Part shown: one piece after another, positions 8,301-17,058 of the stretch
Position numbering within the stretch: the first letter of the stretch is position 1
Layout of the letters: every line of letters starts with the position of its first letter
Translations under genes and position numbers: made by a program
NCBI GenBank assembly: GCA_902493145.1
Contig: CABUOA010000007.1
Location: 1 to 64,000 of the forward strand
Source of the DNA: an uncultured Collinsella sp.
GTDB taxonomy: Bacteria; Actinomycetota; Coriobacteriia; Coriobacteriales; Coriobacteriaceae
Length of the DNA: 64,000 bases
Reading direction: 5' to 3'
The notes under the pieces: model-generated
Told to the model about the DNA's origin: nothing
The model's database searches: none
Seen by the model: the letters and a program-made list of their open reading frames with translations, nothing else

Positions 8301-10045
8301 AGGTCCGTCAGTCCACGCCCGGCATCGGCCTGATCTCGCCTCCGCCGCATCACGACATCTACTCCATCGAAGACCTGGCCGAGCTCATCTTTGACCTTAA
8401 GAACGCCAACCCCGGCGCACGCGTGTCGGTCAAGCTGGTCAGCGAGGCCGGCGTCGGCACCATCGCCACCGGTGTGGCCAAGGGCGCTGCCGACAAGATC
8501 TTGATCAGCGGCCACAATGGCGGCTCGGGTGCCGCTGCTCGCGATTCGATCTGGCACGCCGGTCTGCCGCTGGAGCTTGGCCTTGCCGAGGCCCAGCAGA
8601 CGCTGCTGCAAAACGGCCTGCGCTCGCGCGTGGTGCTCGAGGCCGACGGCAAGCTCATGGACGGCACCGATGTTGCCGTCGCCTGCCTGCTGGGCGCCGA
8701 GGAGTTTGGCTTTGCGACCATGCCGCTCATCTCGATGGGCTGCCTCATGCAGCGCGACTGCCAGCAGGATACCTGCCCCGCCGGCATCGCCACGCAAAAC
8801 TGCCGCTTGCGTCGCGGCTTCCGCGGCAAGCCCGAGCACGTCGAGCACTTTATGCTCTTTGTTGCCGAGCAACTGCGCGAGGTCATGGCGAGCCTGGGCT
8901 TCCGCACCGTCGACGAGATGGTCGGCCATCCCGAGTGCTTGCGCCAGATCGAGGTCCCGGGCAACCGCAAGGCTAACCTGCTCGATCTGACGCCCGTGCT
9001 GGCAAGCGCGACCTGCGAGTTCGGTGCCCACATCCCGGGTGCCGACGGCCGTCACTTCCTGCCCCAGATGGCCGCGGACAGCGAGCTCGACAAGACGCTC
9101 GACTCCACGCTGTTTGTGCCCTACACGGCCGACGCCCGCGCACATCTGCGTCCGATTCGCTTCCGCGCCGATATCGCCAACGTCAACCGTTGCGTGGGCA
9201 CCATCCTGGGCAACGCGGTGACCAAGGCGCATCCCGAGGGCTTGCCCGCCGGCTCCATCACCATCGATTGCGATGGTTCGGCCGGTCAGAGCTTTGGCGC
9301 CTTCCTGCCGCGCGGCATTACGCTCAACGTGAGCGGCGACGCCAACGATTACTTTGGCAAGGGCCTTTCGGGTGGCGAGGTGTCGGTGCGCCCCAACCCG
9401 CATGCGACCTACAAGTTCGACGAAAACATCATCGTGGGCAACGTTGCGTTCTTTGGCGCTACGAGCGGCCGCGGCTTCATTAACGGTTTGGCGGGCCAGC
9501 GCTTTGGCGTACGCAACTCCGGTGCCACCGTGGTGGTCGAGGGCTGCGGCAACCATGGCTGCGAGTACATGACGGGCGGTCTGGCGCTCATCTTGGGCGA
9601 GGTCGGACAGAACTTCGCTGCTGGCATGACGGGCGGCGTGGCTTATGTCTTTGACCAGTACGGCACGCTCGATGCCCGCGTGAACCACGAGAGCGTTGAG
9701 CTCAAGGCCCCGACTGCCGGCGAGCTGGAGCAGGTCCGTGCGCTCATCCAGGAGCACGTGGACGCGACACAGAGCCCGCGCGGCATCAAGCTGCTCTACA
9801 GCTTTGAGACGATGAGCAAGCACTTTGTGAAGGTCATTCCGACCGAGTACGAGCGTGTGCTGGCGATTGTCGCCGCCGCCGAGGCCGTCGGCAAGACGCG
9901 TGCGCAGGCCGAGGAGCTGGCGTTTGACATTGTGACCGGTCGCGCGAGCGCCGCGGATGTCGCTCGCTTCGATATTGCGGGCGGTGCTGCTGGCGCTGCG
10001 TCTGTGGCTGCCAGCTCTGTTGCTTCGACCAAGAAGGAGGCGTAA
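5348..10045 (+). CDS. gltB: Glutamate synthase, large (alpha) subunit
   Basis: The large subunit of NADPH-type glutamate synthase makes two glutamates from glutamine and 2-oxoglutarate. Length 1565 is slightly above the usual 1480-1520. Cys21 in DHDACGIG is the class II amidotransferase nucleophile, so the first 20 residues are probably a removed propeptide. The glutaminase domain spans about 21-430, with RYSTNTTPSW and HNGEINTLKGN visible. The FMN/synthase domain includes SGEGGEDP and PGEGGHLPGKKV. The 3Fe-4S cysteines are Cys1132, Cys1138 and Cys1143. The C-terminal GXGXG beta-helix region covers about 1300-1500. The last 30 residues are Ala/Ser-rich. AGGGGAGG precedes the start. gltD follows after 5 bases. 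Confidence 0.98.
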   Translation: MQADSAQQQGLYRPEFDHDACGIGALADINGERHHQILDDALSILVNLEHRGGTGLEKNTGDGAGILFQVPHHFFRKEAQKCGQILPAEGDYGVAMLFFPQDDKGVEDARRVFEEGCAEAGVPLLFWREVPVDPHDLGETARACMPTILQAFLGRPDDTPAGDAFERRLYVCRRTIEKKADAEFALRDKIFYVCSMSSRTIVYKGMLVATQMRRFFIDLNDAAVKTAVALVHSRYSTNTTPSWERAHPNRFIIHNGEINTLKGNVNWIRAREPNLYSPVLQHDLERVMPIINREGSDSAILDNVLEFLVMNGRPLTRAASMLLPEPWDHNDSLSEERRAYDAYQSMLMEPWDGPAAIAFTDGRTLGAALDRNGLRPARYYVTRDGRFMLASEVGTIEVRPENILTSGCLGPGQMLEVDFARGRVIYNDELRARYAKEKPYHDWIAEETLAVDALDESAAPAPAEDAEVPAAVRMAKLGYHWDDVDEVVRPMAQQGKAPLASMGIDAPLACLSKKTRSFFDYFYQLFAQVTNPPIDALREHMVTSTTLYLGNHGNLLEDSRTACQLVRLERPLLSEEELDRICAIDRVGFKTRRFRAVYRRDAGEGALQAALKQLAEDVEAAVRDGVNIVVLSDRAAAGEVPVPSLLAVGCVHNHLIRAGVRTFADIVVECGDAVSPHDFAALVGYSASGIYPYNAHACIRDLAARGDLDVTAEQGIDNYNKAATAGIVSIMSKMGISTVRSYHSAQIFEAVGFTPEFVNAYFAGTVSRVGGMGVEDVECEQNERYDAALAILKSPAPDQLPTLGLTKWRPLGGEEHLIDPQAVYLLQTACREDSYDTFKEYSARLHRTGRAVRLRDLLDFDASGRTPVSLDEVEPTLNIVRRFNTGAMSYGSISKEAHECMAIAMNRLHGRSNSGEGGEDPRRETPLANGDSKNSAIKQVASARFGVTSRYLCSAFEIQIKMAQGAKPGEGGHLPGKKVYPWIAEVRQSTPGIGLISPPPHHDIYSIEDLAELIFDLKNANPGARVSVKLVSEAGVGTIATGVAKGAADKILISGHNGGSGAAARDSIWHAGLPLELGLAEAQQTLLQNGLRSRVVLEADGKLMDGTDVAVACLLGAEEFGFATMPLISMGCLMQRDCQQDTCPAGIATQNCRLRRGFRGKPEHVEHFMLFVAEQLREVMASLGFRTVDEMVGHPECLRQIEVPGNRKANLLDLTPVLASATCEFGAHIPGADGRHFLPQMAADSELDKTLDSTLFVPYTADARAHLRPIRFRADIANVNRCVGTILGNAVTKAHPEGLPAGSITIDCDGSAGQSFGAFLPRGITLNVSGDANDYFGKGLSGGEVSVRPNPHATYKFDENIIVGNVAFFGATSGRGFINGLAGQRFGVRNSGATVVVEGCGNHGCEYMTGGLALILGEVGQNFAAGMTGGVAYVFDQYGTLDARVNHESVELKAPTAGELEQVRALIQEHVDATQSPRGIKLLYSFETMSKHFVKVIPTEYERVLAIVAAAEAVGKTRAQAEELAFDIVTGRASAADVARFDIAGGAAGAASVAASSVASTKKEA

Positions 10046-10050
10046 GTGCC

Positions 10051-11532
<1,482 letters not shown>

Positions 11533-11534
11533 AG

Positions 11535-11588
11535 TAGTCATTTAAGAACGTCCCCAATGACTAGTCATTTTTTGTCTAGTCGTTGGGG
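11535..11588. repeat. Family B GGGGAC hairpin after gltD
   Basis: Two overlapping pairings are possible. TAGTCATT (11535-11542) pairs with AATGACTA (11556-11563) around a loop ending CGTCCCC. Alternatively CCCCAATGACTAG (11552-11564) pairs with CTAGTCGTTGGGG (11576-11588) around a T-rich loop. It begins 3 bases after the gltD stop. The mutually exclusive folds could act as a terminator, although the T-run is in the loop. The rest of the gap, 11589-11885, shows no recognisable gene or motif apart from a GAGGAGG ribosome site before 11886. Confidence 0.7.
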
Positions 11589-11885
11589 GCACTCTTTGCG
11601 AGCGATTTACTCGTTTGTCGACGTACGGGTGTTCATTTGGCGACTTCTTGGGCTGTGGTCACCTGTTGTTTCTGTGGTGGCTGCGGGCATCTGGCTCAAA
11701 AGGGCGGGTTGGCTGTCTATGTCTACCTGCGGTTTCTTTGCGGTACGCTCATTCGGTCAAGTGCCCCGTCAAGTGTTTGGTTAGCATCTGGTTTGCAGCC
11801 GAAGGCCTATTTTGCCCGCGCTTGCCTCGGTTGCTCGCCCTCCTCGTAAGCTCAAATTGAGGTCCATCAGTTTGAGGAGGATGCC

Positions 11886-12593
11886 ATGACTGACCACGCT
11901 TTTGACCGAGCAGAGCTGGCTGAAGCCGTCGGCAACGATATTGCCGACATGGCTCACTTTTGGATGCTGCGGAAGTTTCAATTCCTGGAGCCGGCGCGCG
12001 AACAGTTCGAGATCATTGTCGACCCGTGGCTCAGCTATTGCGCCGAGCCTTCGCAAAACGAAATCATGGCCTACAACATGGCGTTTACCGATTGGCTGCT
12101 GTTTGAGCGCCCCTATCGCCATGGCAAAACGCTGCTCGAGCTATATGTTGACGAGCCGCCGGCATCGCTTTCGCCTGCCTCGCTCAAGCGGCTCGAGCAG
12201 GTACGCGACACGCAGTATTTCTCGCGCTTTGGCATTTTGGACAAGAATCCTGCGTCCGGCATGGTCGTGCTGAAGGACACGCGCACCGATCATCGCTTTG
12301 ATGTCTACGATTCGCATATCATGCAGAAGGAGCACTGGAGTGACGGCGCGATTGCGGTGCGCCTCGCCTGCGTCGACGATGTCTGGCTTACGGCGGGACA
12401 GCTCTACCTGTATGACATCGCGCGGCTGAGCGATACGGCGGTCGATGGGCCGGGTGCGGTGCATCCGGAGGACCTGCAGGACGGCTTTGACACCTCGTGC
12501 ATCTGCTTCTTCTTGCGTCTGGTCCGCGACATCATGGGCACCCAGGGGCGGTACGTAAAGTCGCTCAACATCTACGAGCAGGAGTGGGAGTAG
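11886..12593 (+). CDS. Conserved-looking hypothetical protein
   Basis: A 235-residue acidic soluble protein that I do not recognise. It has no signal peptide, membrane helix or nucleotide-binding motif. Visible features are an aromatic-rich N-terminal half (AHFWMLRKFQF, AFTDWLLFERPYRHGKTLLE), a middle with DTQYFSRFGILD and VVLKDTRTDHRFDVYD, and a C-terminal CICFFLRLVRDIMG. The start has GAGGAGG six bases upstream. Codon use matches the neighbours, so it looks like an ordinary resident gene transcribed alone. A cluster of family A repeats begins 40 bases after the stop. The layout resembles uncharacterised proteins whose domain binds small ligands, but no function is claimed. Confidence 0.7.
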   Translation: MTDHAFDRAELAEAVGNDIADMAHFWMLRKFQFLEPAREQFEIIVDPWLSYCAEPSQNEIMAYNMAFTDWLLFERPYRHGKTLLELYVDEPPASLSPASLKRLEQVRDTQYFSRFGILDKNPASGMVVLKDTRTDHRFDVYDSHIMQKEHWSDGAIAVRLACVDDVWLTAGQLYLYDIARLSDTAVDGPGAVHPEDLQDGFDTSCICFFLRLVRDIMGTQGRYVKSLNIYEQEWE

Positions 12594-12632
12594 GGGATGG
12601 GTAGTTGTCGCCTGCCTTGCCTTTTGCCTTTT

Positions 12633-12852
12633 TGTCTCGATCTGTAACGTTTGGGGGCAAAACACCGGTCTACCTGTTACAGATCGAGACGAATGCTTGG
12701 GCGCCGCTGGTTTGTCTAAATCTGTAACGTTTAGGGGCCTGGAGAACGTCTAACTGTTACAGATCGAGACGTTTGGCACCTGGCTGGGGGGAATGTCTCA
12801 ATCTGTAACATCTACAGTCCAAAAATCGTTCTTCTTGTTACAGATCAAGACG
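12633..12852. repeat. Family A inverted-repeat cluster, 3 copies
   Basis: Copies at 12633-12691, 12713-12771 and 12794-12852, with periods of 80 and 81 bp. The arms are TGTCTCGATCTGTAACG-type and TGTTACAGATCGAGACG-type. The third copy ends about 20 bases before the start codon of the DUF559-type gene, so the promoter of that gene must lie within or before the repeats. Confidence 0.95.
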
Positions 12853-12877
12853 TTTGTCGGTGGAGGCAACGGTGACG

Positions 12878-13948
12878 ATGGTCCATTTGTCCGATGTGGT
12901 GGTGATGGAAGTGTCTAATACCGTTTTCAAGCACAAGCATACGACTCGCAACACGTTGGCGCGGAATAGGATGCTCGCGCGACTCACGGAGGCGACCGAG
13001 CAAGGTGCGCTGCTCGCAACGCATGACAATGCCGAGCTCATGTGGCTGCGGCGTCATGTTGGAACCGACGATATCGCGGAACCCGAGCCGTATTTGTTCT
13101 GCTTTCAACATGATTGGGATGCGCTGACGCCGACGGAGCGAGCGCTGCGGGCCATCAAAGGGCTTGCGGAGTTTCATCCCGATTGGGCGTTTTGGGGCTA
13201 TGACGCGGCACTTTTGTGGGGTCTGGAGGTGCCGAATGATCTGCTTGGGCCACGATATCTTGTTAAGACAGGTTGCTCGGTGCCGCTGAGTGCAGGATGT
13301 CGGCTGTTGCGTCCGCAGGCGGCGGGCGCACTTGAACAAGTCGACGGCGTGCAGGTGACGTCGTTTTGGCGCACGGTGGAGGATTGCCTACTGCGTGCAC
13401 CGTTCTCCTACGGGTTGGCGATTGCCGATTCTGCACTGCGGGCGAAAGGCGTATCACGTGGGGATTTGTGCGAGCGCCTCCGCGCCGATTGCGAGGGCAG
13501 GCGAGGGTATCGCAGGGCACAGGTGATTGCGTCGTATGCGGACGGGCTGTCTGAAAACGGCGGCGAGTCTCGGTTCCGAGCATTCTTTATTGCGTACGGC
13601 TTTCCGGTTCCGGAGCTGCAGGTGGAGTTTCGCGACCCGCTCGATCCGAGCCAGGTGTTTCGCGTCGACTATTTTTGGCGGCTCGAGGACGGGACGTGTG
13701 TCATCGGCGAGCTCGACGGAAAGGGGAAGTACACCTTGCAGAGCGGCGAGGGTCGGGAGTCGGCTGACCCATTCGTGGCAGAGCGTCAGCGGGAATCTCA
13801 TCTGACAATGCTCGGGCATAAGGTGCTTCGGTTTACGTTTGATGAGCTCAAGAATCCGGGGAAGCTGATCGAGAAAATGAGGCTGGCGGGTATTCCTCGG
13901 CAGGTTGAATTGGCTGAGGAGTGGAGATGCCAGTGGTATGGGCGCTGA
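12878..13948 (+). CDS. DUF559/Vsr-fold nuclease-like protein with AbiEi-like N-terminal region
   Basis: A protein of about 356 residues. The C-terminal 120 residues look like the DUF559 branch of the PD-(D/E)xK nuclease fold: Glu230 (GGESRFR), Asp264 (VDYFW), Glu278-x-Asp280 (GELDG), then a RQRESHLTMLGHKVLRFTFD helix-strand typical of the family. The middle (LRAIKGLAEFHPDWAFWGYD, then AALLWGLEVP) resembles the AbiEi antitoxin-like region often joined to DUF559. The start is uncertain: GGAGG at 12862 suits GTG 12872 or ATG 12878; a TTG at 12854 would lie inside a repeat arm. Family A clusters end 25 bases before it and resume 8 bases after its stop. Nuclease activity is inferred, not known. 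Confidence 0.72.
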   Translation: MVHLSDVVVMEVSNTVFKHKHTTRNTLARNRMLARLTEATEQGALLATHDNAELMWLRRHVGTDDIAEPEPYLFCFQHDWDALTPTERALRAIKGLAEFHPDWAFWGYDAALLWGLEVPNDLLGPRYLVKTGCSVPLSAGCRLLRPQAAGALEQVDGVQVTSFWRTVEDCLLRAPFSYGLAIADSALRAKGVSRGDLCERLRADCEGRRGYRRAQVIASYADGLSENGGESRFRAFFIAYGFPVPELQVEFRDPLDPSQVFRVDYFWRLEDGTCVIGELDGKGKYTLQSGEGRESADPFVAERQRESHLTMLGHKVLRFTFDELKNPGKLIEKMRLAGIPRQVELAEEWRCQWYGR

Positions 13949-13955
13949 GAGGTTT

Positions 13956-14095
13956 TGTCTCGATCTGTAACGTTTAGAGGCTGTTTGAGCTCGTAATTGT
14001 TACAGATCGAGACAAGCCGGTGAAACGTCGACCGAATGTCTCGATCTGTAACATCAAGGGGCCTAATAACCCTGTAGCTGTTACAGATCGAGATA
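13956..14095. repeat. Family A inverted-repeat cluster, 2 copies
   Basis: Copies at 13956-14014 and 14037-14095, period 81 bp. The first starts 8 bases after the stop codon of the DUF559-type gene. The centre of the second contains AGGGG...CCCT, which prolongs the stem. The remaining bases to the amidohydrolase start at 14245 include AT-rich sequence around 14195-14225 that may be its promoter. Confidence 0.95.
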
Positions 14096-14244
14096 TTTCC
14101 CTGGTGTCGCTGGGGTGGGACTGCAACGTGTTCCGTCTCCCCACATCCCCTCTTCCTTCCGTTAACCGATGCGTCTGCAGCAATCCAGCGGGACTAGGTG
14201 ATAATGGACAAATGTTCAAGTTAATCGTGAGGGAGGAGCTCGAT

Positions 14245-15615
14245 ATGGCATCTGCCGATCGTCCCACATTGTTTATCAATGCGACCGTTCTGGATGGTTC
14301 GGAGCATATGGAGCCGCAGCCCGATATGGCCGTGGTCGTCGAGCGTGGCATCATCACCTGGATGGGACCGAGCGCTGTGGCCCAAGCTCCAGCGGGGGCC
14401 GAGGTCATCGACCTGGCAGGGGCGTATCTCATGCCGGGCCTCATCAATATGCACGTGCATCTGTGCGGTTCGGGCAAGCCGGTCTCGGCGGGTGATGCGG
14501 GCGCGCTGATGAAGAAGCTCGACAATCCCGTGGGCCGCGCCATCGTTCGCCACATCCTCAAAGGCAGCGCCCAACAGCAGCTGGCAAGCGGCGTGACTAC
14601 GGTGCGCGGTGCGGGTGACCCGCTGTTTGCCGACATCGCCGTGCGCGATGCTATCGATGCCGGCAAGTATCAGGGTCCGCGTCTGGTAGCGCCGGGAACG
14701 GGCGTTACAGTGCCGGGTGGCCACGGCGCGGGGCTGTTCGCGCAGGTCGCCAATACGCCCGACGAGGCGGCCGAACAGGTGCGCGACTTGTACGCTCGTG
14801 GTGCCGACGTCATCAAGTTGTTCGTGACGGGTGGCGTGTTCGACGCGACCGAAGTTGGCGAGCCGGGCGTGCTGCGCATGCCGATTGATGTTGCCGCGGC
14901 GGCGTGCAAGGCGGCGCACGAGGTGGGCCTGCCGGTTATGGCTCATGTCGAGAGCACCGAGGGCGTGAAGGCCGCGCTTGAGGCCGGGGTCGACACGATC
15001 GAGCACGGTGCCCCGATGACGCCCGAGATCCTGGAGCTGTATCGCGGCGCCGCGGGCACACAGCTCGAGGGACGCGCGCCGAGCGTGACCTGCACGATCA
15101 GCCCGGCGCTGCCGTTTGTGTTGCTCGACCCGGAAAAGACCCATTCGACCGATACACAAAAGAAGAACGGCGACATCGTGTGCTCGGGCATCATCGAGAG
15201 CGCCCGTGCCGCACTGGAAGCTGGCATTAAGGTGGGCCTGGGCACGGACTCAAGCTGCCCGTTCGTGACGCAGTACGACATGTGGCGTGAGGTTGCCTAT
15301 TTTGCCAAGTACGTGGGTGTGAGCAACGCCTTCGCGCTGCATACGGCTACGCAAGTCAACGCCGAGCTGCTGGGGCTGGGCGGCGAGACCGGTACGATCG
15401 AGTGCGGCAAGGCCGCCGATATCCTGGTGACGCGCAAGAATCCGCTCGATGACCTGTGCGCTCTGCGTGAGCCGATGCATGTGATGTGTCGCGGTGATCT
15501 GGTACGCAAGCTCAAGGTGAAGCGTATTCCCGAGGTGGACGCCGAGCTCGACGCGATTATGGCCATGCCTGCCGAAGCGCTGACTGAGGAGCTCGCCCGC
15601 GACGGTGTGGCGTAG
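14245..15615 (+). CDS. Amidohydrolase family protein (metal-dependent hydrolase)
   Basis: A 456-residue cytosolic enzyme of the amidohydrolase superfamily, in the group with imidazolonepropionase-like and Xaa-Pro dipeptidase-like members. The binuclear metal site can be read: His70-x-His72 (NMHVHL), Lys191 as the carboxylated bridging lysine (VIKLFVTGG), His234 (MAHVE), His254 (IEHGA) and Asp335 (GTDSS). The C-terminal GKAADILVTRKNPLDDL closes the beta-sandwich domain typical of the family. ATG 14245 follows GGGAGGAG; the frame is open upstream through the repeats but that part is not coding. The substrate cannot be set from sequence; cyclic amides or dipeptides are likely classes. Confidence 0.9.
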   Translation: MASADRPTLFINATVLDGSEHMEPQPDMAVVVERGIITWMGPSAVAQAPAGAEVIDLAGAYLMPGLINMHVHLCGSGKPVSAGDAGALMKKLDNPVGRAIVRHILKGSAQQQLASGVTTVRGAGDPLFADIAVRDAIDAGKYQGPRLVAPGTGVTVPGGHGAGLFAQVANTPDEAAEQVRDLYARGADVIKLFVTGGVFDATEVGEPGVLRMPIDVAAAACKAAHEVGLPVMAHVESTEGVKAALEAGVDTIEHGAPMTPEILELYRGAAGTQLEGRAPSVTCTISPALPFVLLDPEKTHSTDTQKKNGDIVCSGIIESARAALEAGIKVGLGTDSSCPFVTQYDMWREVAYFAKYVGVSNAFALHTATQVNAELLGLGGETGTIECGKAADILVTRKNPLDDLCALREPMHVMCRGDLVRKLKVKRIPEVDAELDAIMAMPAEALTEELARDGVA

Positions 15616-15648
15616 ATGTGACAAAGGGGCAGCTCCGTTGCCGCATGC

Positions 15649-15686
15649 AAAAAGCCGAGGTCTCAACACGAGGCCTCGGCTTTTTT
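15649..15686. terminator. Bidirectional terminator
   Basis: AAAAAGCCGAGG (15649-15660) pairs with CCTCGGCTTTTTT (15674-15686). With A- and T-runs on either side it can end both the amidohydrolase transcript and the minus-strand gene at 15749-16222. A small GGGACAAA/TTTGTCCC hairpin follows at about 15709-15737, a short relative of family B. Confidence 0.88.
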
Positions 15687-15748
15687 ATCGAACAAATACT
15701 TAAGATTTGGGACAAACAAACCTGATTAATTTGTCCCGCGTGCGGGCG

Positions 15749-16222
15749 CTAGGAGCGGGTTTCCATCTTGGCGTGGCACTTGGGGCAGGTGACGCGGATC
15801 TTGCCTTTGCCCTTGGGGACGGAGAGCATCTGGCCGCAGTTGGGGCACTTGAGGTATGCTGTGGTCTTGCGACCCTTCCACATCTTCTTGGCCGTGCGCT
15901 TGGCACGCTCAAAGTCTTCCTTGCTGGTACCGGCCGTGCGCGAGGCGTTGGCAGCCGCGGTGCCGCTACCCAAGCTCGCTACGAACTTGCCCAGGCCGGG
16001 GACGTTAGCGGTCGCGGCGACAAAGGCCGCGTTTTCCTTGCGACGTGCATCGATGTTTTTGGACAGGCCGCGCAGCACGCCAATCACGATTACGGCGATG
16101 GCAATCCAGCTGAGCCACTGGATATGGGCTATCGATCCGATCATCGCGATGACGATGCCGACAAAGCCCATAACGATGGTGAGCTCATCGGCGCCATTGC
16201 GGCCCTTAATAAAGTCATTCAT
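15749..16222 (-). CDS. Small membrane protein with C-terminal zinc ribbon
   Basis: A 157-residue protein. After a short polar N-terminus (MNDFIKGRNGADE), residues about 15-50 form two adjacent hydrophobic helices (LTIVMGFVGIVIAMIGSI and WLSWIAIAVIVIGVL). A long basic linker rich in Lys/Arg/Ala follows. The C-terminus carries a zinc ribbon, CPNCGQ...CPKC, at about residues 126-151. ATG 16222 is chosen because AAAGG precedes it and an earlier in-frame start has none. Similar membrane-anchored zinc-ribbon proteins are common in Coriobacteriia and uncharacterised. It may sense or bind nucleic acid or metal at the membrane, but this is open. It shares strand with the copper operon but is separated from csoR by family B repeats. 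Confidence 0.78.
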   Translation of the reverse strand: MNDFIKGRNGADELTIVMGFVGIVIAMIGSIAHIQWLSWIAIAVIVIGVLRGLSKNIDARRKENAAFVAATANVPGLGKFVASLGSGTAAANASRTAGTSKEDFERAKRTAKKMWKGRKTTAYLKCPNCGQMLSVPKGKGKIRVTCPKCHAKMETRS

Positions 16223-16277
16223 GCAAATTGCCTTTCGTTCGATATGCTGCACGCCTTTATACCCGATTTAGAGCAAG

Positions 16278-16350
16278 GGGGACAGGTCAATCTGCACCAA
16301 GGTGGTGCAAACATACCTGTCCCCGATGCACCAAGAAGGTGCAAAGCAGT
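16278..16350. repeat. Family B GGGGAC hairpin element
   Basis: GGGGACAGGT (16278-16287) and ACCTGTCCCC (16315-16324) are perfect complements. Between them GCACCA and TGGTGC pair as well. Further TGCACC/GGTGCA arms follow at about 16327-16343, then another GTCCCC. It directly follows the stop of the minus-strand csoR gene. The same arm (GGTGCA) is used by the copy at 27429. Confidence 0.85.
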
Positions 16351-16368
16351 CCGTCCCCAATGCCCCAA

Positions 16369-16641
16369 TTACTTGGAGAGCTTGTCGACGACGCGTTCGA
16401 TCTCGGCGAGCTTGGCGGCCTTGAGGTCTTCGTCGCCCGATTCGATTGCCGAAGTCACGCAGCCCTCGATATGCGCCTTGAGCACGTCGGCGTTGATGCG
16501 CGCAATGAGCGCCTGCGTTGCCATGAGCTGCGTGGAAATATCGACGCAGTAGCGGTCCTCATCGACCATCCGCAAGATGCCGTCGATCTGGCCGCGTGCC
16601 GTCTTGAGCATGCGGGTCACCGATTTGTGGTCTGCCATCAT
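16369..16641 (-). CDS. csoR: CsoR-family copper-sensing repressor
   Basis: A 90-residue all-helical DNA-binding protein. CsoR represses copper export genes and lets go of DNA when Cu(I) binds. The C-H-C copper ligand set is present: Cys32 (RYCVDI), His57 and Cys61 (KAHIEGCV), as is the N-terminal RMLKTARGQIDGILRMVDED helix typical of the DUF156 family. GAGGA lies six bases before ATG 16641. It is the last gene of a copA-copZ-csoR operon read from right to left, so it probably represses its own operon through the palindrome at 19462. The conserved ligands argue against the nickel or persulfide branches of the family. Confidence 0.93.
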   Translation of the reverse strand: MMADHKSVTRMLKTARGQIDGILRMVDEDRYCVDISTQLMATQALIARINADVLKAHIEGCVTSAIESGDEDLKAAKLAEIERVVDKLSK

Positions 16642-16689
16642 GGCGGGTCCTCGTTTCTGGTCGATGGGGTCGAATGCTTCTGGTAGCTG

Positions 16690-16911
16690 CTACGCGGCGG
16701 TCACGGACAGGGCGTGGAACTTCTCGCCGGCGCCCTCGACGGCGGCAGCGAGCTGCTCGGCGGTCACGGTGTCGGCGCACTCAACCTGGACGGTCTGGGT
16801 CTCGTGATCGGCGTCGGCGTCGGTCACGCCGGCAACGTTGAGCAACGCCGTCTCGACGGTGGCGTCGCAGTGGCCGCACATGAGGCCGGAAGTCTTGATT
16901 GTGTATCGCAT
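16690..16911 (-). CDS. copZ: Heavy-metal-associated (copper chaperone) protein
   Basis: A 73-residue protein made of a single HMA ferredoxin-like fold. The copper-binding motif is MCGHC (GLMCGHCDATVETAL, about residues 10-24), with the usual downstream LLNVAGVTDADAD and ADTVTAEQLAAAVEGAG segments. Such chaperones carry Cu(I) in the cytosol to the CopA ATPase and to CsoR. ATG 16911 has AGAGGAA six bases upstream; a longer in-frame start at 17022 has no ribosome site or family similarity. It sits between copA and csoR on the same strand. The second position of the motif is Gly rather than the more common Ala or Gln, which should not affect binding. Confidence 0.92.
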   Translation of the reverse strand: MRYTIKTSGLMCGHCDATVETALLNVAGVTDADADHETQTVQVECADTVTAEQLAAAVEGAGEKFHALSVTAA

Positions 16912-17058
16912 CGGTATTCCTCTCTGTTGTGTCGGCTTTCCCAGGCACCCGACCTTGGCCTTCAAGCCGTCGCTCGCGTACCAAAGTACGCGTCGCTCCT
17001 CTTTCAGGTCAATCTCGGGCACCTGGAAAACCCGTTCTAAATGGACTTAAGGGTGAAC

